Numbered from the stretch's first letter, positions 20,297 to 31,875 are shown. The stretch: 64,000 bases of DNA from Dama dama (GCF_033118175.1 NC_083691.1:57192001-57256000), one strand, 5' to 3'. The notes: a model not told the origin generated them from the sequence alone. Numbers and translations: made by a program.

Positions 20297-20958
20297 TCAG
20301 TCAGTTCAGTTCAGTTGTTCAGTCGTGTCCAAGCGACAGTCTTTTCGTGTCAGTCTTTGCAACTCCATGGACTGCAGCACGCCAAGCCTCCCTGTCCATC
20401 ACCAGCTCCTGGAGTTCCCTCAAACTCATGTACACTGAGTCAGTGATGCCATCCGACCATCTCATCCTCTGTCATCCCCTTCTCCTCCCACCTTCAGTCT
20501 TTTCCAGCATTAGGGTCTTTTCAAATGAGTTAGTTCTTCGCATCAGGTGGCCAAAGTATTGGAGTTTCAGCTTCAACATCAGTCCTTCCAATGAATATTC
20601 AGGACTGATTTCCTTTAGGATGAACTGGTTGGATCTCCATGTAGTCCAAGGGACTCTCAAGAGTTTTCTCCAATACCACAGTTCAAAAGCATCAATTCTT
20701 CCGTACTCAGCTTTCTTTATAGTCCAACTCTTAAATCCACACATGACTACTGGAAAAGCTGTAGCCTTGACTAGACAGACCTTTGTTGGCAAAGTAATGT
20801 CTCTGCTTTTTAATATGCTGTCTAGGTTGGTCATAGCTTTTCTTCCAAAGAGCAAGTGTCTTTTAATTTCATGGCTGCGGTCACTATCTGCAGTGATTTT
20901 TGGAGCCCCCCAAAATAAAGTCTGCCACTGTTTCCACTCTTTGCCCATCTATTTTCCC
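20297..20958 (-). mobile_element. BovB LINE 3' end, antisense
   Basis: Starts with the reverse-complemented 3' end ('cagttcagttcagttgttcag') and reaches the RT C-terminal region ('atatgctgtctaggttggtc'). It lies about 160 bp from the sense BovB at 19796-20133. Confidence 0.92.
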
Positions 20959-20959
20959 T

Positions 20960-21734
20960 TGGGGTGTTGAATTACCTCTGAAGGCCTTTGAGATCACAAG
21001 GGATTGTTGTGAGATTCACCTTTTATCAACATTTGTAAATCTTTGTAGGTGCCTAGTAGATGATAGCTGCTGCTTTGGCCTGTAGCTGTTCTGCCCTAAA
21101 CAGGGGAGAGATTACTCCCAGGAAGTTGCTTAGGAACCAAACTCCACATTAGTTCCTGCTAGTACCCTGGCCTCGTTCTGCTGTCTGTGGTCTAACCGAC
21201 CTCGGCTGGGCCCCTGCTATATCTCAGTTCCCTTCCCCCTTTCTTACTATGCCAGGCTCGGGAGTGTGATGCCTGGTTCTCCTCCTTTGTACTCATGCAT
21301 GATTTCCGACATGGCCACCAGATGAAGACTGTTTCTCATGTTCCCAGCTCAGCCTTCCCCCTTCCCCCATATTCTCTGAAACAAACTTGTATCAAATGAG
21401 GATCCCTTGATGTGATTTGATATTCAAGGTTGCGTCAGACTCTCCTCTCTTCTGTTAGCTTTGGTTGGAGCTCTGGATGGTAGACTTGATGTGTCTCTGA
21501 GGTTTGCTGTGATGCCACCAACTTGAAGGACAGCCCCCTTCCTTGTGGATGTTAAAACTTGGCATCTACAATGTGGGGAGATGTATGAAAAGTCACTGAA
21601 GTCAGAAACCTCTGTTTTCTGCTCTTAATGTACAGCGAGGCTCTGTTTTTCCCTAGGGTCTTTCTGATTCCTCTCCTGGAATTGACCAAAAATCCTCCAG
21701 TGTTCATCTTTAGGCCATTTCTGTGTGGTAGAAT
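20960..21734 (+). other. RPIA: RPIA intron 1, unassigned stretch
   Basis: No clear repeat or exon. Low to moderate GC. Confidence 0.5.
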
Positions 21735-22140
21735 ATGAGGAGTGTTAAAAATAAGATAACAGGCCCCAAAGGGAGTTGCTTATGCCAAGCCCCACATCAC
21801 CAAACTGATACTTAATTATGCTTTTGGCTCCCCCAGAAATGGAATCTTAGCCCACCCAATCCAGGCTCGCCTGGTCAGCACTAGTGAGGCCGTCTGCCGG
21901 GGGGGACCCCTGCCATCCCCTGCAGGGAGTTCACCTGACAGAAACCAACTCCCTTTCAGCCCACAGTAGCTTCTTTATTTCCTGCTCCCTTCCTGCTATA
22001 AAAGTCTTTAATTTTATACAGCTTCTTAGAGATCCTTTCTGTTTGCTAGGTTGAATCCTGCCCAGTTCGAGTTGATTTTTGCGGAAATAAAATCCTAAAC
22101 TTTTAATCTGCCTCAGTTTATCTTCGAAGAGGAGGAAATG
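21735..22140 (+). mobile_element. Ancient ERVL-like LTR, sense, upstream of exon 2
   Basis: Sense LTR with a TATA-like 'gctataaaag' at 21995-22004 and AATAAA at 22086-22091, followed by 'ctttaatctgcctcagttta'-type U5. The style matches old mammalian ERVL LTRs. Its 3' edge lies about 240 bp before exon 2. Confidence 0.6.
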
Positions 22141-22376
22141 GTAGCGGCATTGTCAAGGATGGAAGGAGGAGGGCTCTGCTGATAAGTTGCCACTAGGCAC
22201 CAGAACAGAGTCCAGCTTGGAGGTTCGGTGATTGTATTTCTGTGGGCACAGTACCTGCTTTGTGCCATGTCAGTGAATTGCTATTCCTTATAATTTTATA
22301 GCTCTAGAAAGGGCGCTGGAGAGGGAGTAAAATACAGTATTAATAAAGTTTCCCTCTTCTTTTTTTATCTTTGCAG

Positions 22377-22437
22377 AATAACCAAGTGCTGGGAATCGGG
22401 AGCGGTTCTACAATTGTCCACGCCGTGCAGCGAATAG
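22377..22437 (+). CDS. RPIA: RPIA exon 2 (residues 92-112)
   Basis: Encodes NNQVLGIGSGSTIVHAVQRI and the first base of Ala112. The GIGSGST loop (residues 97-103) is the glycine-rich phosphate-binding loop of RpiA-type isomerases. The acceptor is a long pyrimidine tract ending TTTGCAG and the donor is GTATGT. Length 61 nt, leaving phase 1. The sequence agrees with my recollection of human RPIA throughout, so it is under strong constraint. Confidence 0.95.
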
Positions 22438-24005
22438 GTATGTTCTAAGGGCCAACTCAATGTTTTGTGTAGGACAGTGGGGGAGGGGATATAGAGGAGA
22501 AGTAGGAAGCGGGCACTGGCTTGGCATCTGCCCTGCTTGGTGCCAGCTGTGTGGAGCCTGCAGTCAGGTGAGTATTTCTGTCCTCCTCTAAGTGCTATTC
22601 TTAGGCCCTGTCACCCAACTCTGGGGGTTACCCTGGCTTTCTTTGCTCTGCTGAGCTGCAGGTGAGGAGCTGAGGAGCTGACTTGAGGTCAGGTGTCTGT
22701 GTCTCTGTGTGTGTTCTCCATGGAACCTTAATTGTCATCATTGGGGTGTATGTGTATGTGTGTGTGGCCTCATGGATCCTGAGGCAGGCAAGCCCTTTCA
22801 AGCTGGAGGTCCCTCAGGCACACAAATAGAGGTCAGACCAGGCTTGTCCTATTTGTGATCATGGCATGGATGTGACCTTGCAGTTGGTGGCTGCTGGCTC
22901 CGCAGGTGCTGACTTCATTTGGCTTTGGGTGTCTCTGGGCTCAGGAAAGGCTCAGGAACTATCAACCCCGGTGGCTGCTCAACAGGTTTGACGGCCCTGC
23001 ACTTGTTTGTGAGAACAGCCCAGAGGAGAGGCTTTCCTGAATGCTGCTCTCCTCTGCCCGGTGCCAAGGGGCTGTGCTCAGGGGACAAAGCCCAGGAATG
23101 CTCTGTCTTGAAGGAATGATTGTGGTGCAGGCATGCTGGCTTCTGGAAGCCTTCTCATTAGCCTAACAGGGCCTCAGCGTGGTACACCCTTGTGCCTCAG
23201 CACTGTGTGCGTGTGGGGGGCTTTTAGGGCACAGGATTACTGTAGAGTTTGTACTAGTGGCATCTAAACCTCCCTAGGTGCACATTCAGTGACTGAAGAG
23301 ATTTGATATTTTTCATAAGACAGTTTTCCCCTGTTGGGGCATTACTGAGGACTTAAGCCCGGGATACAGCTTTTCAGATAGCTCTGAGGGACTGTTGAGA
23401 AGCCAGGACATGGAGGAGTTTTTGCAAAAAAAAAACAACAACACAAAACTCCAGTAGTCGAACGTCAAAAGATTACTGCTATTTAAAGAAAAACCAGACA
23501 TCACAAGTTAATAAATTTAGTGCTCTTCTGTGTATGGGAAGATGCAAGAGTCTGGGCTTAATGAAATTACCCCTTTGATGTGCACCTTAATCTGGGGCCA
23601 GTGTCCTGTTTTTCTCCATCCTGAATCCTCTCAGGGTGCACTGCCTAGGGTGGGTGCAGTGACTCATGACTTGATGACATCCTTTGTTTACTGAAATGAG
23701 AGGAGGCATTCTTTGTCTGCATCCCTTGAGATTTTTTGGTTTTTGGCCATCCCATGTGGCTTGTAGGATCTCAGTTCCCCAACTAGGGACTGAACCCTGG
23801 GCCCCATCAGTGAGAGCGCCAAGTCTTAACCACTGGACCACCACGGAGTTCTTAAGACTTTTCCTTTTGTTTAAATCAAACTTTCTGGAAAGGTGCAAAT
23901 TTTAAGTGAATAAATAAACCCTCTTTTAACTGCCCTCTGGGGTCTATAAATGATTATATTTTTTTTACTAAATGCAGAAGTCAAGTTTTAGCTTTTCTCT
24001 GTAAA
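22438..24005 (+). other. RPIA: RPIA intron 2, 5' part
   Basis: Mostly unassigned. Short (TG)-rich runs lie near 22698-22765. An antisense short tRNA-derived SINE sits at 23723-23854 (separate entry). Confidence 0.55.
23723..23854 (-). mobile_element. Short tRNA-derived SINE, antisense
   Basis: 'tttttggccatcccatgtgg' through 'aaccactggaccaccacggagttctt', a CHR-like short SINE in reverse orientation. Confidence 0.75.
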
Positions 24006-24230
24006 AGGCAATATAGGGAAGTAGTTAAGACTGTGGCACTAGACTGCCTGGGATCAGATCTTAGTTCTGTTGTTTGTTAGTTGCTTACCAGTTATTTTTG
24101 TCTCTCTGCACCTGTTTCCTCATCTGTAAAGTGGGAATAATAATTGTAAGTTACCTTTGGGTTCCTGGATTAAAAGAGTTCATATGTACAAAGTTCTTTG
24201 AATAATGCCAAACACATTCTAGCAAACACT
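24006..24230 (+). repeat. MIR SINE, sense
   Basis: 'gggaagtagttaagactgtgg', 'gactgcctgggatcagatc', 'cctcatctgtaaagtgggaat' follow the MIR core and 3' region in order. MIRs are ancient and shared across mammals. Confidence 0.8.
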
Positions 24231-24464
24231 GATGTTTCTCTTTCCGTGATTAGTACTTAACCTCTTTAGGCATTTTTTGTCCTTGTCTGGTGACATGCAA
24301 AGTCTGTTTACCAACTTGTCACCAAGGGAGGGGACATGGAATGAAAGGCACCTGTCAGTGGTGGGGATTAGACGTTTACTGTTGGCTTTGAGCAAGTGTG
24401 TGTATGACAAGGAAGATAAAGGGAGGAGAGTGAAAAACCACTGACATGGCTTTTGTCTTCACAG

Positions 24465-24520
24465 CTGAAAGAGTGAAACAAGAGAATCTGAACCTCGTCT
24501 GTATTCCCACCTCCTTCCAG
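24465..24520 (+). CDS. RPIA: RPIA exon 3 (residues 112-130)
   Basis: Completes Ala112 and encodes ERVKQENLNLVCIPTSFQ. This is part of the Rossmann-like fold between the phosphate loop and the next helix. Acceptor CTTCACAG, donor GTATGT. Length 56 nt, returning to phase 0. Confidence 0.95.
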
Positions 24521-24689
24521 GTATGTCCTGCTTTCCCTTCTCCATCTTGGCATTTCACTGAATCACACAGGTTGCTGAGGACAGGGGGTGTGGCTCTGGG
24601 TTGTGCACTAGGGTGGTTCCGGGTGAGAGAGCCAGGAGCAGGAGGGTAGTCAATTGATGGGAGATTGTTCCTCAGAAGCATGGTTTTAG

Positions 24690-24850
24690 AGGTGTTCCTT
24701 TATTTATTCTGAATATTTTAGCATATCTTTAGTATATTGTGGAGTATATAGAGATAACCACATGGTCTCCATCCTCAAGAAGTATTATCTCCATTTATAG
24801 ATGAAAAAACAGGCTATGGGGCATTAACTGATGTGTTAGTAATACAGGGA
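24690..24850 (-). repeat. MIR-like sequence, antisense
   Basis: 'tatctccatttatagatgaaaaaacaggc' pattern and 'ttgagtccatgtctaatgctg' match the reverse complement of MIR. Diverged. Confidence 0.55.
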
Positions 24851-25212
24851 TAGTATTTTGAGTCCATGTCTAATGCTGTTTGACCATAAAATAGTAGGGG
24901 TAGGTGAAGGAAAGCAACAGAGCCAATTAAATATAGGGAAAGATATGGGAAGAAGGCTTCAGGAAGGGAGGGGAAGGAGGTGTCCAGATAGAGCCCCTTT
25001 CCTCACCTGGCCGTTGTGGGGAGGTTGTGTATTATCTCTCATTGAATTCATTGAGGAGGTACTGTGAGCTGGGGTTAAAGGTTGGCATTGCTGGCGGTTG
25101 GTGCTCCTGTGACATTGTGGACTTGGGTAAAGAAACTGTCAATCCTGGAGGCTCAGCACTGCAGGTAGCTCTGGTGAAGGGACAGAGCTGAAGTAGAGGA
25201 CGATATCCTTTT

Positions 25213-25418
25213 GGGCTTCCCTTGTGGCTTAGTAGTAAAGAATGCATTTGCCAATGTGGGATACTCAGGTTTGATCCCTGGCTCAGGAAGATCCCCTGCA
25301 GAAGGGAATGACTACCAACTCTGGTATTCTTGCCTGGAGAGTCACATGGACAAAGGAGCCTGGTGGGTTACAGTGCACAGGGTTTCAGAGTTGGACATGA
25401 CTGAGCGATTAAACAGCA
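25213..25418 (+). mobile_element. Bov-tA SINE
   Basis: Sense Bov-tA near the start of intron 3 ('gggcttcccttgtggcttag' to 'ggacatgactgagcgattaa'). Confidence 0.87.
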
Positions 25419-25810
25419 AAAGTTTCCTTCTAAGTCAGGTGTGTGCCCCTGCCTGTCAGTGGGGAATGGAGGAGGAGACAGGATAGGAAGTTAGGATAGT
25501 GTGTCCTGCCAGAGCTTCCTTGAAGTTAAATCTCTTGGAGACTCTGACCAGCTAGGTGGGCACCCAGGGGACTGAAGACAGTACCATAATTCTTATGTCG
25601 GGTTGGGAAGGAAGTGGTTTTACCTGGCCTTTCTTGCTTTTGAAATCTGGCTGTCCTGAGGAGATACTCTGAGTCAGAAGGGTTGTGATGGGTTGCCTTG
25701 ATCTTTTGAAAACGTCTAAGTGTGTCGTTTTTCCAAGTGGATTGATCATCTAGCATTTTTCTTATTTAATAAGTTATTTGATACTGGTGTTCATTTTTAA
25801 AGTTGTATAT

Positions 25811-26018
25811 GACATTAGTTGCTCAGTCGTGTCCAACTTTTTGTGACCCCATGGACTGTAGCCTGCCAGGCTCCTCTGTCATGGGATTCTCCAGGCAAGA
25901 AAACTGGAGTGGGTTGCCATTTCCTTCTCCCGGGGATCTTCCCAACCCAGGGATCGAACCTGCGTCTCCTGCATTGCAGGCAGATTCTGTACCATCTGAA
26001 CTACCGGGGAAGCCCATG
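25811..26018 (-). mobile_element. Bov-tA SINE, antisense
   Basis: Well-kept antisense Bov-tA ('agttgctcagtcgtgtccaac' type start, 'gaactaccggggaagccc' end). Confidence 0.9.
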
Positions 26019-26101
26019 GTTACACATGCATGTAGATTGAAGAGTCAAATAATTGTTTGTTTTTTTATTAGAAAGCAAAACACTCCCTTAATCCCCACCT
26101 G

Positions 26102-26121
26102 CCCCCCCCCCCCCCCCCCCC
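26102..26121. repeat. Poly-C tract (about 20 C)
   Basis: Long homopolymer in intron 3, likely variable in length. Confidence 0.9.
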
Positions 26122-26141
26122 ACCGCTCTGACCACAACTGT

Positions 26142-26201
26142 TTCTTGCTCTTTAAGCAAGAATTTTTTTTTTTCTTGCTCTTTAAGCAAGAATTTTTTTT
26201 T
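26142..26201. repeat. 30-bp tandem duplication of a short palindrome
   Basis: Two copies (26142-26171 and 26172-26201). Each has inverted arms TTCTTGCT / AGCAAGAA followed by a T run. They sit between the poly-C tract and an antisense SINE. Confidence 0.85.
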
Positions 26202-26202
26202 T

Positions 26203-26386
26203 TTCTTAATAGTTATTTATTTGGCTGTTCTGGGTTTCAGTTGTGGCAGTCGGGATCCTTGATCTTCAATGCAGCATGCAGGATCTTTGTGGCATGCAAG
26301 ATCTAATTCTCTGACCACGGATTGAATCCAGACTCCCTGCATTGGGAGCTCGTAGTCTTAGCCACTGGACTGCCAGAGAAGTCCCA
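26203..26386 (-). mobile_element. CHR-like SINE, antisense
   Basis: 'tatttatttggctgttctggg' to 'ccactggactgccagagaagtccc', reverse orientation. The internal 'gcatgcaggatctttgtggcatgcaagatct' is a short duplication within the element. Confidence 0.8.
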
Positions 26387-27049
26387 TAGGTGGACATACT
26401 TTTAAAACTACTTTAGTTCATTGGATGTTTGCTCCAGAATCTGGAAACTACATACTTTCTTGCTATTTACATTTTATTTTCAACTTTAGGTAATAATTCT
26501 ACACTGAATGGGTGAAAGGAAGATGAGCATTTGATTATCTCTTCCCTCCTTGTTCCCACAGTTTACACATCCTTCTCCCAGTCTTCAGGACAGTCATATT
26601 CTGGTGAGGCTTACTGAGTGCTTACAGGAAGGTGATGACCAAACCACAGCTGAGCTGTGCAGTGTGCTGTGCTTACGCTTCCTTACCTGCCCATTGTTTT
26701 GTTCTGCCAAAAGTTAAGTAAATCATGCCTTTGGTTTTTTTTTTTCATTTGCCAGGTTATCTACATACTTCTTACTAATTCAGCCTCAAACTCTTAGCTA
26801 CATGGAAAGTCTCACCTGTCTGGCCAGTGGATATTCTACTCTGTGACTTTCATCTTTTTGCCTGAGTTCTCTGGTTGCTAGCAGCTGTACCCTGCTGTGG
26901 ATTTGGAGGTGTCTCCCTTCATGCTCAGGAACTTAACCTATTCTGTCTCGTTTTGGATCATCTAGTTCCTTGGTCTTGTTCTTCCTCACTACTCCCCCAT
27001 ATCCTTTAGTTTTGTTTCCTTCAATTTTAGTGAAACACATCTGTCATAT

Positions 27050-27352
27050 CAGGGGTCCCCAACACCTGGGCCATGGACTGGTTCCTGTCTGTGGCCAGTT
27101 ACGAACTGGGGAAGCTTCATCTTTATTTATAGCTGCTCCCCATTGCTTGCATTACACCTGAGCTTCTCCTCCTGTTAGATCAGTGGCGGCATTATGGTGA
27201 GTTGTATAATTATTTCATTATATATCACATTGTAATCAAAATGCACAGTAAATGTAATGTGCTTGAATCATCCCCAAACCACCTCCCCACCCTTGTGGAA
27301 AAATCGTCTTCCACAAAAACCATCCTGGTGCCAAAAAGGTTGGGGACTGCTG
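27050..27352. mobile_element. hAT-type non-autonomous DNA transposon
   Basis: Terminal inverted repeats CAGGGGTCCCCAAC and GGTTGGGGACTGCTG bound about 303 bp. Between them lies the typical 'agcttcatctttatttatagc' to 'tggaaaaatcgtcttccac' sequence of a common mammalian hAT MITE. No 8-bp target duplication survives. Confidence 0.75.
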
Positions 27353-28049
27353 CTTCAGGTAGCTACCCAAGTGCATGGGGTGCAAACTTGTCGGCGCTTT
27401 GGATGTCTGAAAATGTCTTTATTCTAGCCTCTCTGGAACTCAGGTACTTGGGTATAGACATCTATGCTAAATCATTTCTTAGTTCTTGGTTCTGTCTGTC
27501 TGCTGGCTTTCAATTTGCTATTGAGGAGCTCGGTGCCATTGATTCTTGATCCTTTGTATGAAGTCTATTTTTCATTCTCTCTGAACTCTTACACCCTTAT
27601 GTTATCTTTATCTCCAGTGTTCTGAAATTTCACTTTGGTGTGGGTTTATTTTTGTCCACTGTGCTGGGCGCTTGCTGGGACATGTCATTCTACAAATTCA
27701 CGATCTTCAATTTGGGGGATTTTTCCTTTTCCCTATTATTCCTTTGATTTTCTTTTGTTTTCTCTGTTCTTTCTTTTGGGACCCTTGTTCAGTTCTTGGT
27801 GCTCATGGCCTGTTTTGTCCTTTTGTCTTTTCGGCTTTATCTTTTTCTAACCCTTCTATTGAGCTTTCTTTGCTTTCATATGTTTAATTTCATGTAAGAA
27901 CTCTTTTTGTTGTTCTCTTGAGTAGGTTTTTGTTTGTTTGTTTTATGGGTTCAATTTTTCCAGTTTTTTCTCTAAGCTCCCTGAGGATATTAATGCTTTT
28001 GTTTTTGTTCTAAGGTATCTTCTCCCTCTTATCTTTCCTCAGAACTTTT

Positions 28050-28330
28050 TTGTTGCTGTTGTTTACAGTTTGTTGGAAGTATAATTTACATACAGTAAAA
28101 TTTACTCTTTTTCTGGTACTTCCCTGATGGTCCAGTGGTTAAGATTAAGAAGCCACTTACACTTCAGGAAGCATGAGTTTGATCCCTGGTTGGGTAACTC
28201 AGATCTTGCATGTCATGTGGTGCGGTCAAAAAAAAAGAAAAATTACCCTTTTTTAGCATGTAATTCTGAGTTTTGACTGATATAGTCAAGTCACAACCAA
28301 CACAGACAAATATTGTTAGAATGCTTGGTC
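28050..28330 (-). mobile_element. L1-like fragment split by a SINE
   Basis: 'taatttacatacagtaaaattt' before the SINE and 'agttttgactgatatagtc' after it resemble one L1 3' region. Confidence 0.45.
28116..28236 (+). mobile_element. Short tRNA-derived SINE, sense
   Basis: 'cttccctgatggtccagtgg' head, 'gtttgatccctggttggg', and A-rich tail. Confidence 0.8.
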
Positions 28331-28339
28331 TTTTCTTTT

Positions 28340-30250
28340 TTTAATTCTGGCGTTCTTTACCTTTCTGCTTGTTTTGAACACTAGTAGACTAAGAAGCTGA
28401 TTGGAAAGCAGCTCTCAGGGTGAGGGTAGTCCTTGCTCTCGACTAGTCTGCCAAGCCCTTATCTTGGGGGAAACTTCTGGAGTCAGATCATTTTCCTTTC
28501 CTTTGACTGGTCAGGTTTCCCAGAGTAGACTGCCCAGTGCCCTTTTAGGAGGGGTATGCATAGCTGCCATGTCCCGGGAACCAAATAGGAGAAGAGGGTG
28601 AGAAGACATCTGTTGTTATTCAAGACATAAACCTGCTTCTGATTTCTCCCATTTTCAGTGTTGCTCTTGTGCTAGATGGAAGAGAAGTGCCTGCTACATT
28701 GTGCAGTGTGTCTTTGACTCTGGGCTTGATCATATTACTTGTTTTGCCAATGGAACGTGTCATCAGTGGGTTGAAAAGTGCTTTTGCTTTGGGGGCTCGG
28801 CCTTTTTGCTCCTGAAACCTTTCCTGTTGCCTTGTGAACAGGCCTCAGCTAACTCCCCTGCAGGGTAAGAGGCATGTGAGTGAGGTCATACTAGAGACTT
28901 TTCAGTCTGTCCATGAAATCATGAGAAAACATTTGCTCGTTTAAGCCTCTGAGTCTTAGGGTAACTACTCCACAGCAAAAGCTCACTGATGGAGTACCCC
29001 ATCTTCAGCTCTACCTGGCAGCCCAGTCCTGAGCCCTGCTGTTTGACCTTCTTCAGAGAACAAACATGCTACTTTGGAAGAAGTGGAGAAAGATGAGAAG
29101 CTGTAACAGCTTCTCAAATAGCCTTTCAACCAGCTTTCCCTTCTCACTCCCACTGTTGCGTCTGTTTCTGAAGTTCACAGTGTCACTGAGTCCTGGAACC
29201 TTTTGGGAGGTTGCTTCTTAGCTCTCTCCAGTACAGGTTTAGGATTTCTCTTCCTCATTTCTGCCACTTACCACTGTCCGTCAGTGGTCTAACTTTTAAA
29301 AACTGATTGCTCTTTTCTCTTCTTTTTGGTTTATGCCGTTAAGAAAAATTCCTTTATCATAAATTTAGAGAGGTTTGGGGAAAGAGCTGAGCTAAATACA
29401 GGTGTTCATGTTCAAGAAGTTCCAATTAAACTTCTTTAATTGGAAGGAAGTGTGATCTGTGTTTTTCAGATAGCAGCCTCCCAGCGCACCTGTGTGTCAT
29501 GATGGTAATTAATAGCAAGCTGGAAAATGATGGCCAGTTCCAGTTGATCGGTTAGAAAAGTCATTCACAGTTCGCAGGACTTTAAAAAATAAACTTGTTC
29601 AGAGGTTTGTTTTTTTCCCTCCCTTAAATTCAAACTTATTTTGTGTTACATTTAGCCAGCTGTAGTCTCCTGAAATGACTGAAAGGAAGCCAAAATATTT
29701 TGTGCTCTATCCTTTAAAAAAGTAAACCTATAGGGACTTAAAGGATTTTTATAGATTTTCCCTTCAAAGTTAAAAGATTTGGGGAGAAGAAAATAAAAAT
29801 TGTATTTAAAAGCTAGATCTGGTCTAAGCAAAAAAAGCGTTTATTCACAATGGCCTTTAGTCCCCCTCTGTTAGGTGATAGAAAGGAAGATGCAACGTTT
29901 TCAGGTTTTATTGTAAAACTGATGAAAAACAGGAATGCTTGCCTGCCACATGCCACTGTCCTTGATCACATGAGGCATTGCAGGCACCAGCTGTGGAACT
30001 GCATTGAGAAGGCATTGCTTCCTGTCTTTTTTCCAGAAGTGTAAACTAATCATTAGCTTTCCTGTTCCCAGCACTTTTAAGAGCTGGAAGAGACAGCCAG
30101 GGGAGTTGTTTCATTACACTCTCAGGAGCCTCTCAGCACATGAGCCTGGAGTATATGGTGTCAATAGATACCAATCTCAGTTGAGCACCTGTGGCTGAGC
30201 CAGCCATGGGTCCGTATCCCCACAGTGGGGCTGTGGTGCTGGATTCACTG
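28340..30250 (+). other. RPIA: RPIA intron 3, unassigned stretch
   Basis: About 1.9 kb with no recognisable repeat or exon. Confidence 0.5.
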
Positions 30251-30252
30251 CA

Positions 30253-31012
30253 TTGGTTTCTCAGGGTTGCCGTGACAAGGAAGCACAGATTGAGCAGCTT
30301 AAAAAACAGAAATTCATTGTCTCTAGGTTCTGGAGGCTAGATGTTGATTCCTTCAGAGGCTGTGAAAGAGAAACTATGCTGTCTTCTCCTAACTTCTGGT
30401 GGTTTCCTAGCAGTCTTTGGCATTACTTGGCTTTGCGGTGCGTGTCCTCACTCTCAGTCTTCATGTTCACTTGGCGTTCTACCTGTGTGCCTCTCTGTGT
30501 GTGCACAAATTCCTCTTCTAAGGACACCACTTGTGTTGGATTAGGGCTCACTTCTCATGACTGACTTGATTACCTCTGTAAAAGCCCAATCTCCAAGTAA
30601 AGTCACAGCCAGAAGTACTGGGGGTTAGGACTCCAACATATGTTTCCTTTTTTAAAAAAAATTTTTTTTATTTTTGGCTGTGCTGAGTCTTTGTTGCTAC
30701 ATGGGCCTTTTCTCTAGTTTCGGAGAGCGGGAGCTACTCTCTGATTCTGACGTGGAGGCTTCTCACTACCTTGGCTTTTCTTGTGGAGCATGGGCTCTAG
30801 GGTGCACAGGCTCCATAGCTGCAGCCACTGGGCTGTAGAGCACAGGCTCCATAGTTGTGGAGGATGGGCTTAGTTGCTCCACAGCATGTGGGATCTCCTG
30901 GCCCAGGAATTGAACCTGTGTCTCCTGCATTGGCAGACGGATTCTTTACCACTGAGCCACTAGGGAAGCCCCAATATATCTGTTTCTGAGGGGAGCACAG
31001 TACAACGCATCA
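30253..31012 (+). mobile_element. MLT1/MST-like LTR, sense, split by a CHR SINE
   Basis: 'tttctcagggttgccgtgac', 'gttctggaggctagatg', 'tctaaggacaccacttgtg', 'gattacctctgtaaaagccc' and 'gggggttaggactccaacat' follow a MaLR LTR in order. It is interrupted at about 30640-30975 and resumes with 'ctgaggggagcacagtac'. Confidence 0.75.
30645..30972 (-). mobile_element. CHR-type SINE, antisense, inside the MLT1-like LTR
   Basis: Nearly full-length ('tttttggctgtgctgagtc' to 'gagccactagggaagcccc'). Flanks 'acatatgtttc' and 'atatatctgtttc' suggest a degraded duplication. Confidence 0.85.
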
Positions 31013-31350
31013 CACCCAGGGAGGAAGGATTTCATGCCACCCATGATGATGCTTCTGTCCATGTGCAGGGTTGTGCACAGAGGCCTTGTGTGGGAGTCCA
31101 GTCAGATATGGGGAGAAGCGAGTGTTGGAGAACCTGCTGATGGAAGCAGGCCTGAAGGGTCCTTTCTGAGTGGAATCCTTGGGTCATTGTACAGGGCCCT
31201 TCATGTTGTGACTGGGGATTCAGACTGTTTAAAGGGAGAGCAGTTGGCCTCCCAGCCACATAACACAGGCTGAACTTACCTGCTGGGCTCTTTTCACATG
31301 CAGACTCTGGACAGGCATTGATTCAGGCAGCTGGCGGCAGTGGTGAAGAG

Positions 31351-31445
31351 GCGTGTGGGATCTAGTTCCTCAACAAGGGGTCGAACCCCAGGTCCCCTGC
31401 ATTGGGGGCATGGAGTCCTAGCCACAGAACCACCGGGGAAGTCTC
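31351..31445 (-). mobile_element. tRNA-derived SINE fragment, antisense
   Basis: 'gtgtgggatctagttcctc' to 'agaaccaccggggaagtctc'; only the head half remains. Confidence 0.75.
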
Positions 31446-31794
31446 ATCATTTTTTTTCTTAAAGCAGGAGTTTGTACTCGGTCACTCCTTTCCGAATGAA
31501 CTCAGAATAGTTACTTACTCAACTATTGGCTCAGCTCATCCTAACTACTGGTGAAAAGTGTATATAAAATGTGCTCTCGCATACTTTGATTACCATCTAG
31601 GTGGACAAACAGAAAAGCCTCATGAAACAGTAACACTGGCAAGTGGTGTAGGCAGTTTTTAAACTTCGGGTTAAATGAAAATGATATATTTTATACAGAT
31701 TTCTTTCCCCCATAGGAATCATGATAGAATTGTTTCCTTCCATCAGCTTTCATGTAATACATTTGAGTGTAGTTTAGTATTGTTTCTAACTAGT

Positions 31795-31875
31795 GGGTTG
31801 GCCAAAAAGTTTGTTCAGGTTTACATCACATGTATCATCTTATGGAAGAACCTGAACGAACTTTTTGGCCAACCC
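31795..31875. mobile_element. Mariner-type MITE forming a near-perfect hairpin
   Basis: The arms (31795-31822 and 31848-31875) are reverse complements with a single G-U-type mismatch over 28 nt: GGGTTGGCCAAAAAGT... and ...ACTTTTTGGCCAACCC. The loop is 25 nt. TA dinucleotides lie outside at 31791-31792 and 31880-31881, as expected for mariner insertion. Similar elements are known to have seeded the ruminant miR-2284/2285 microRNA family. It lies in intron 3 of RPIA and would be transcribed with it. Confidence 0.8.
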
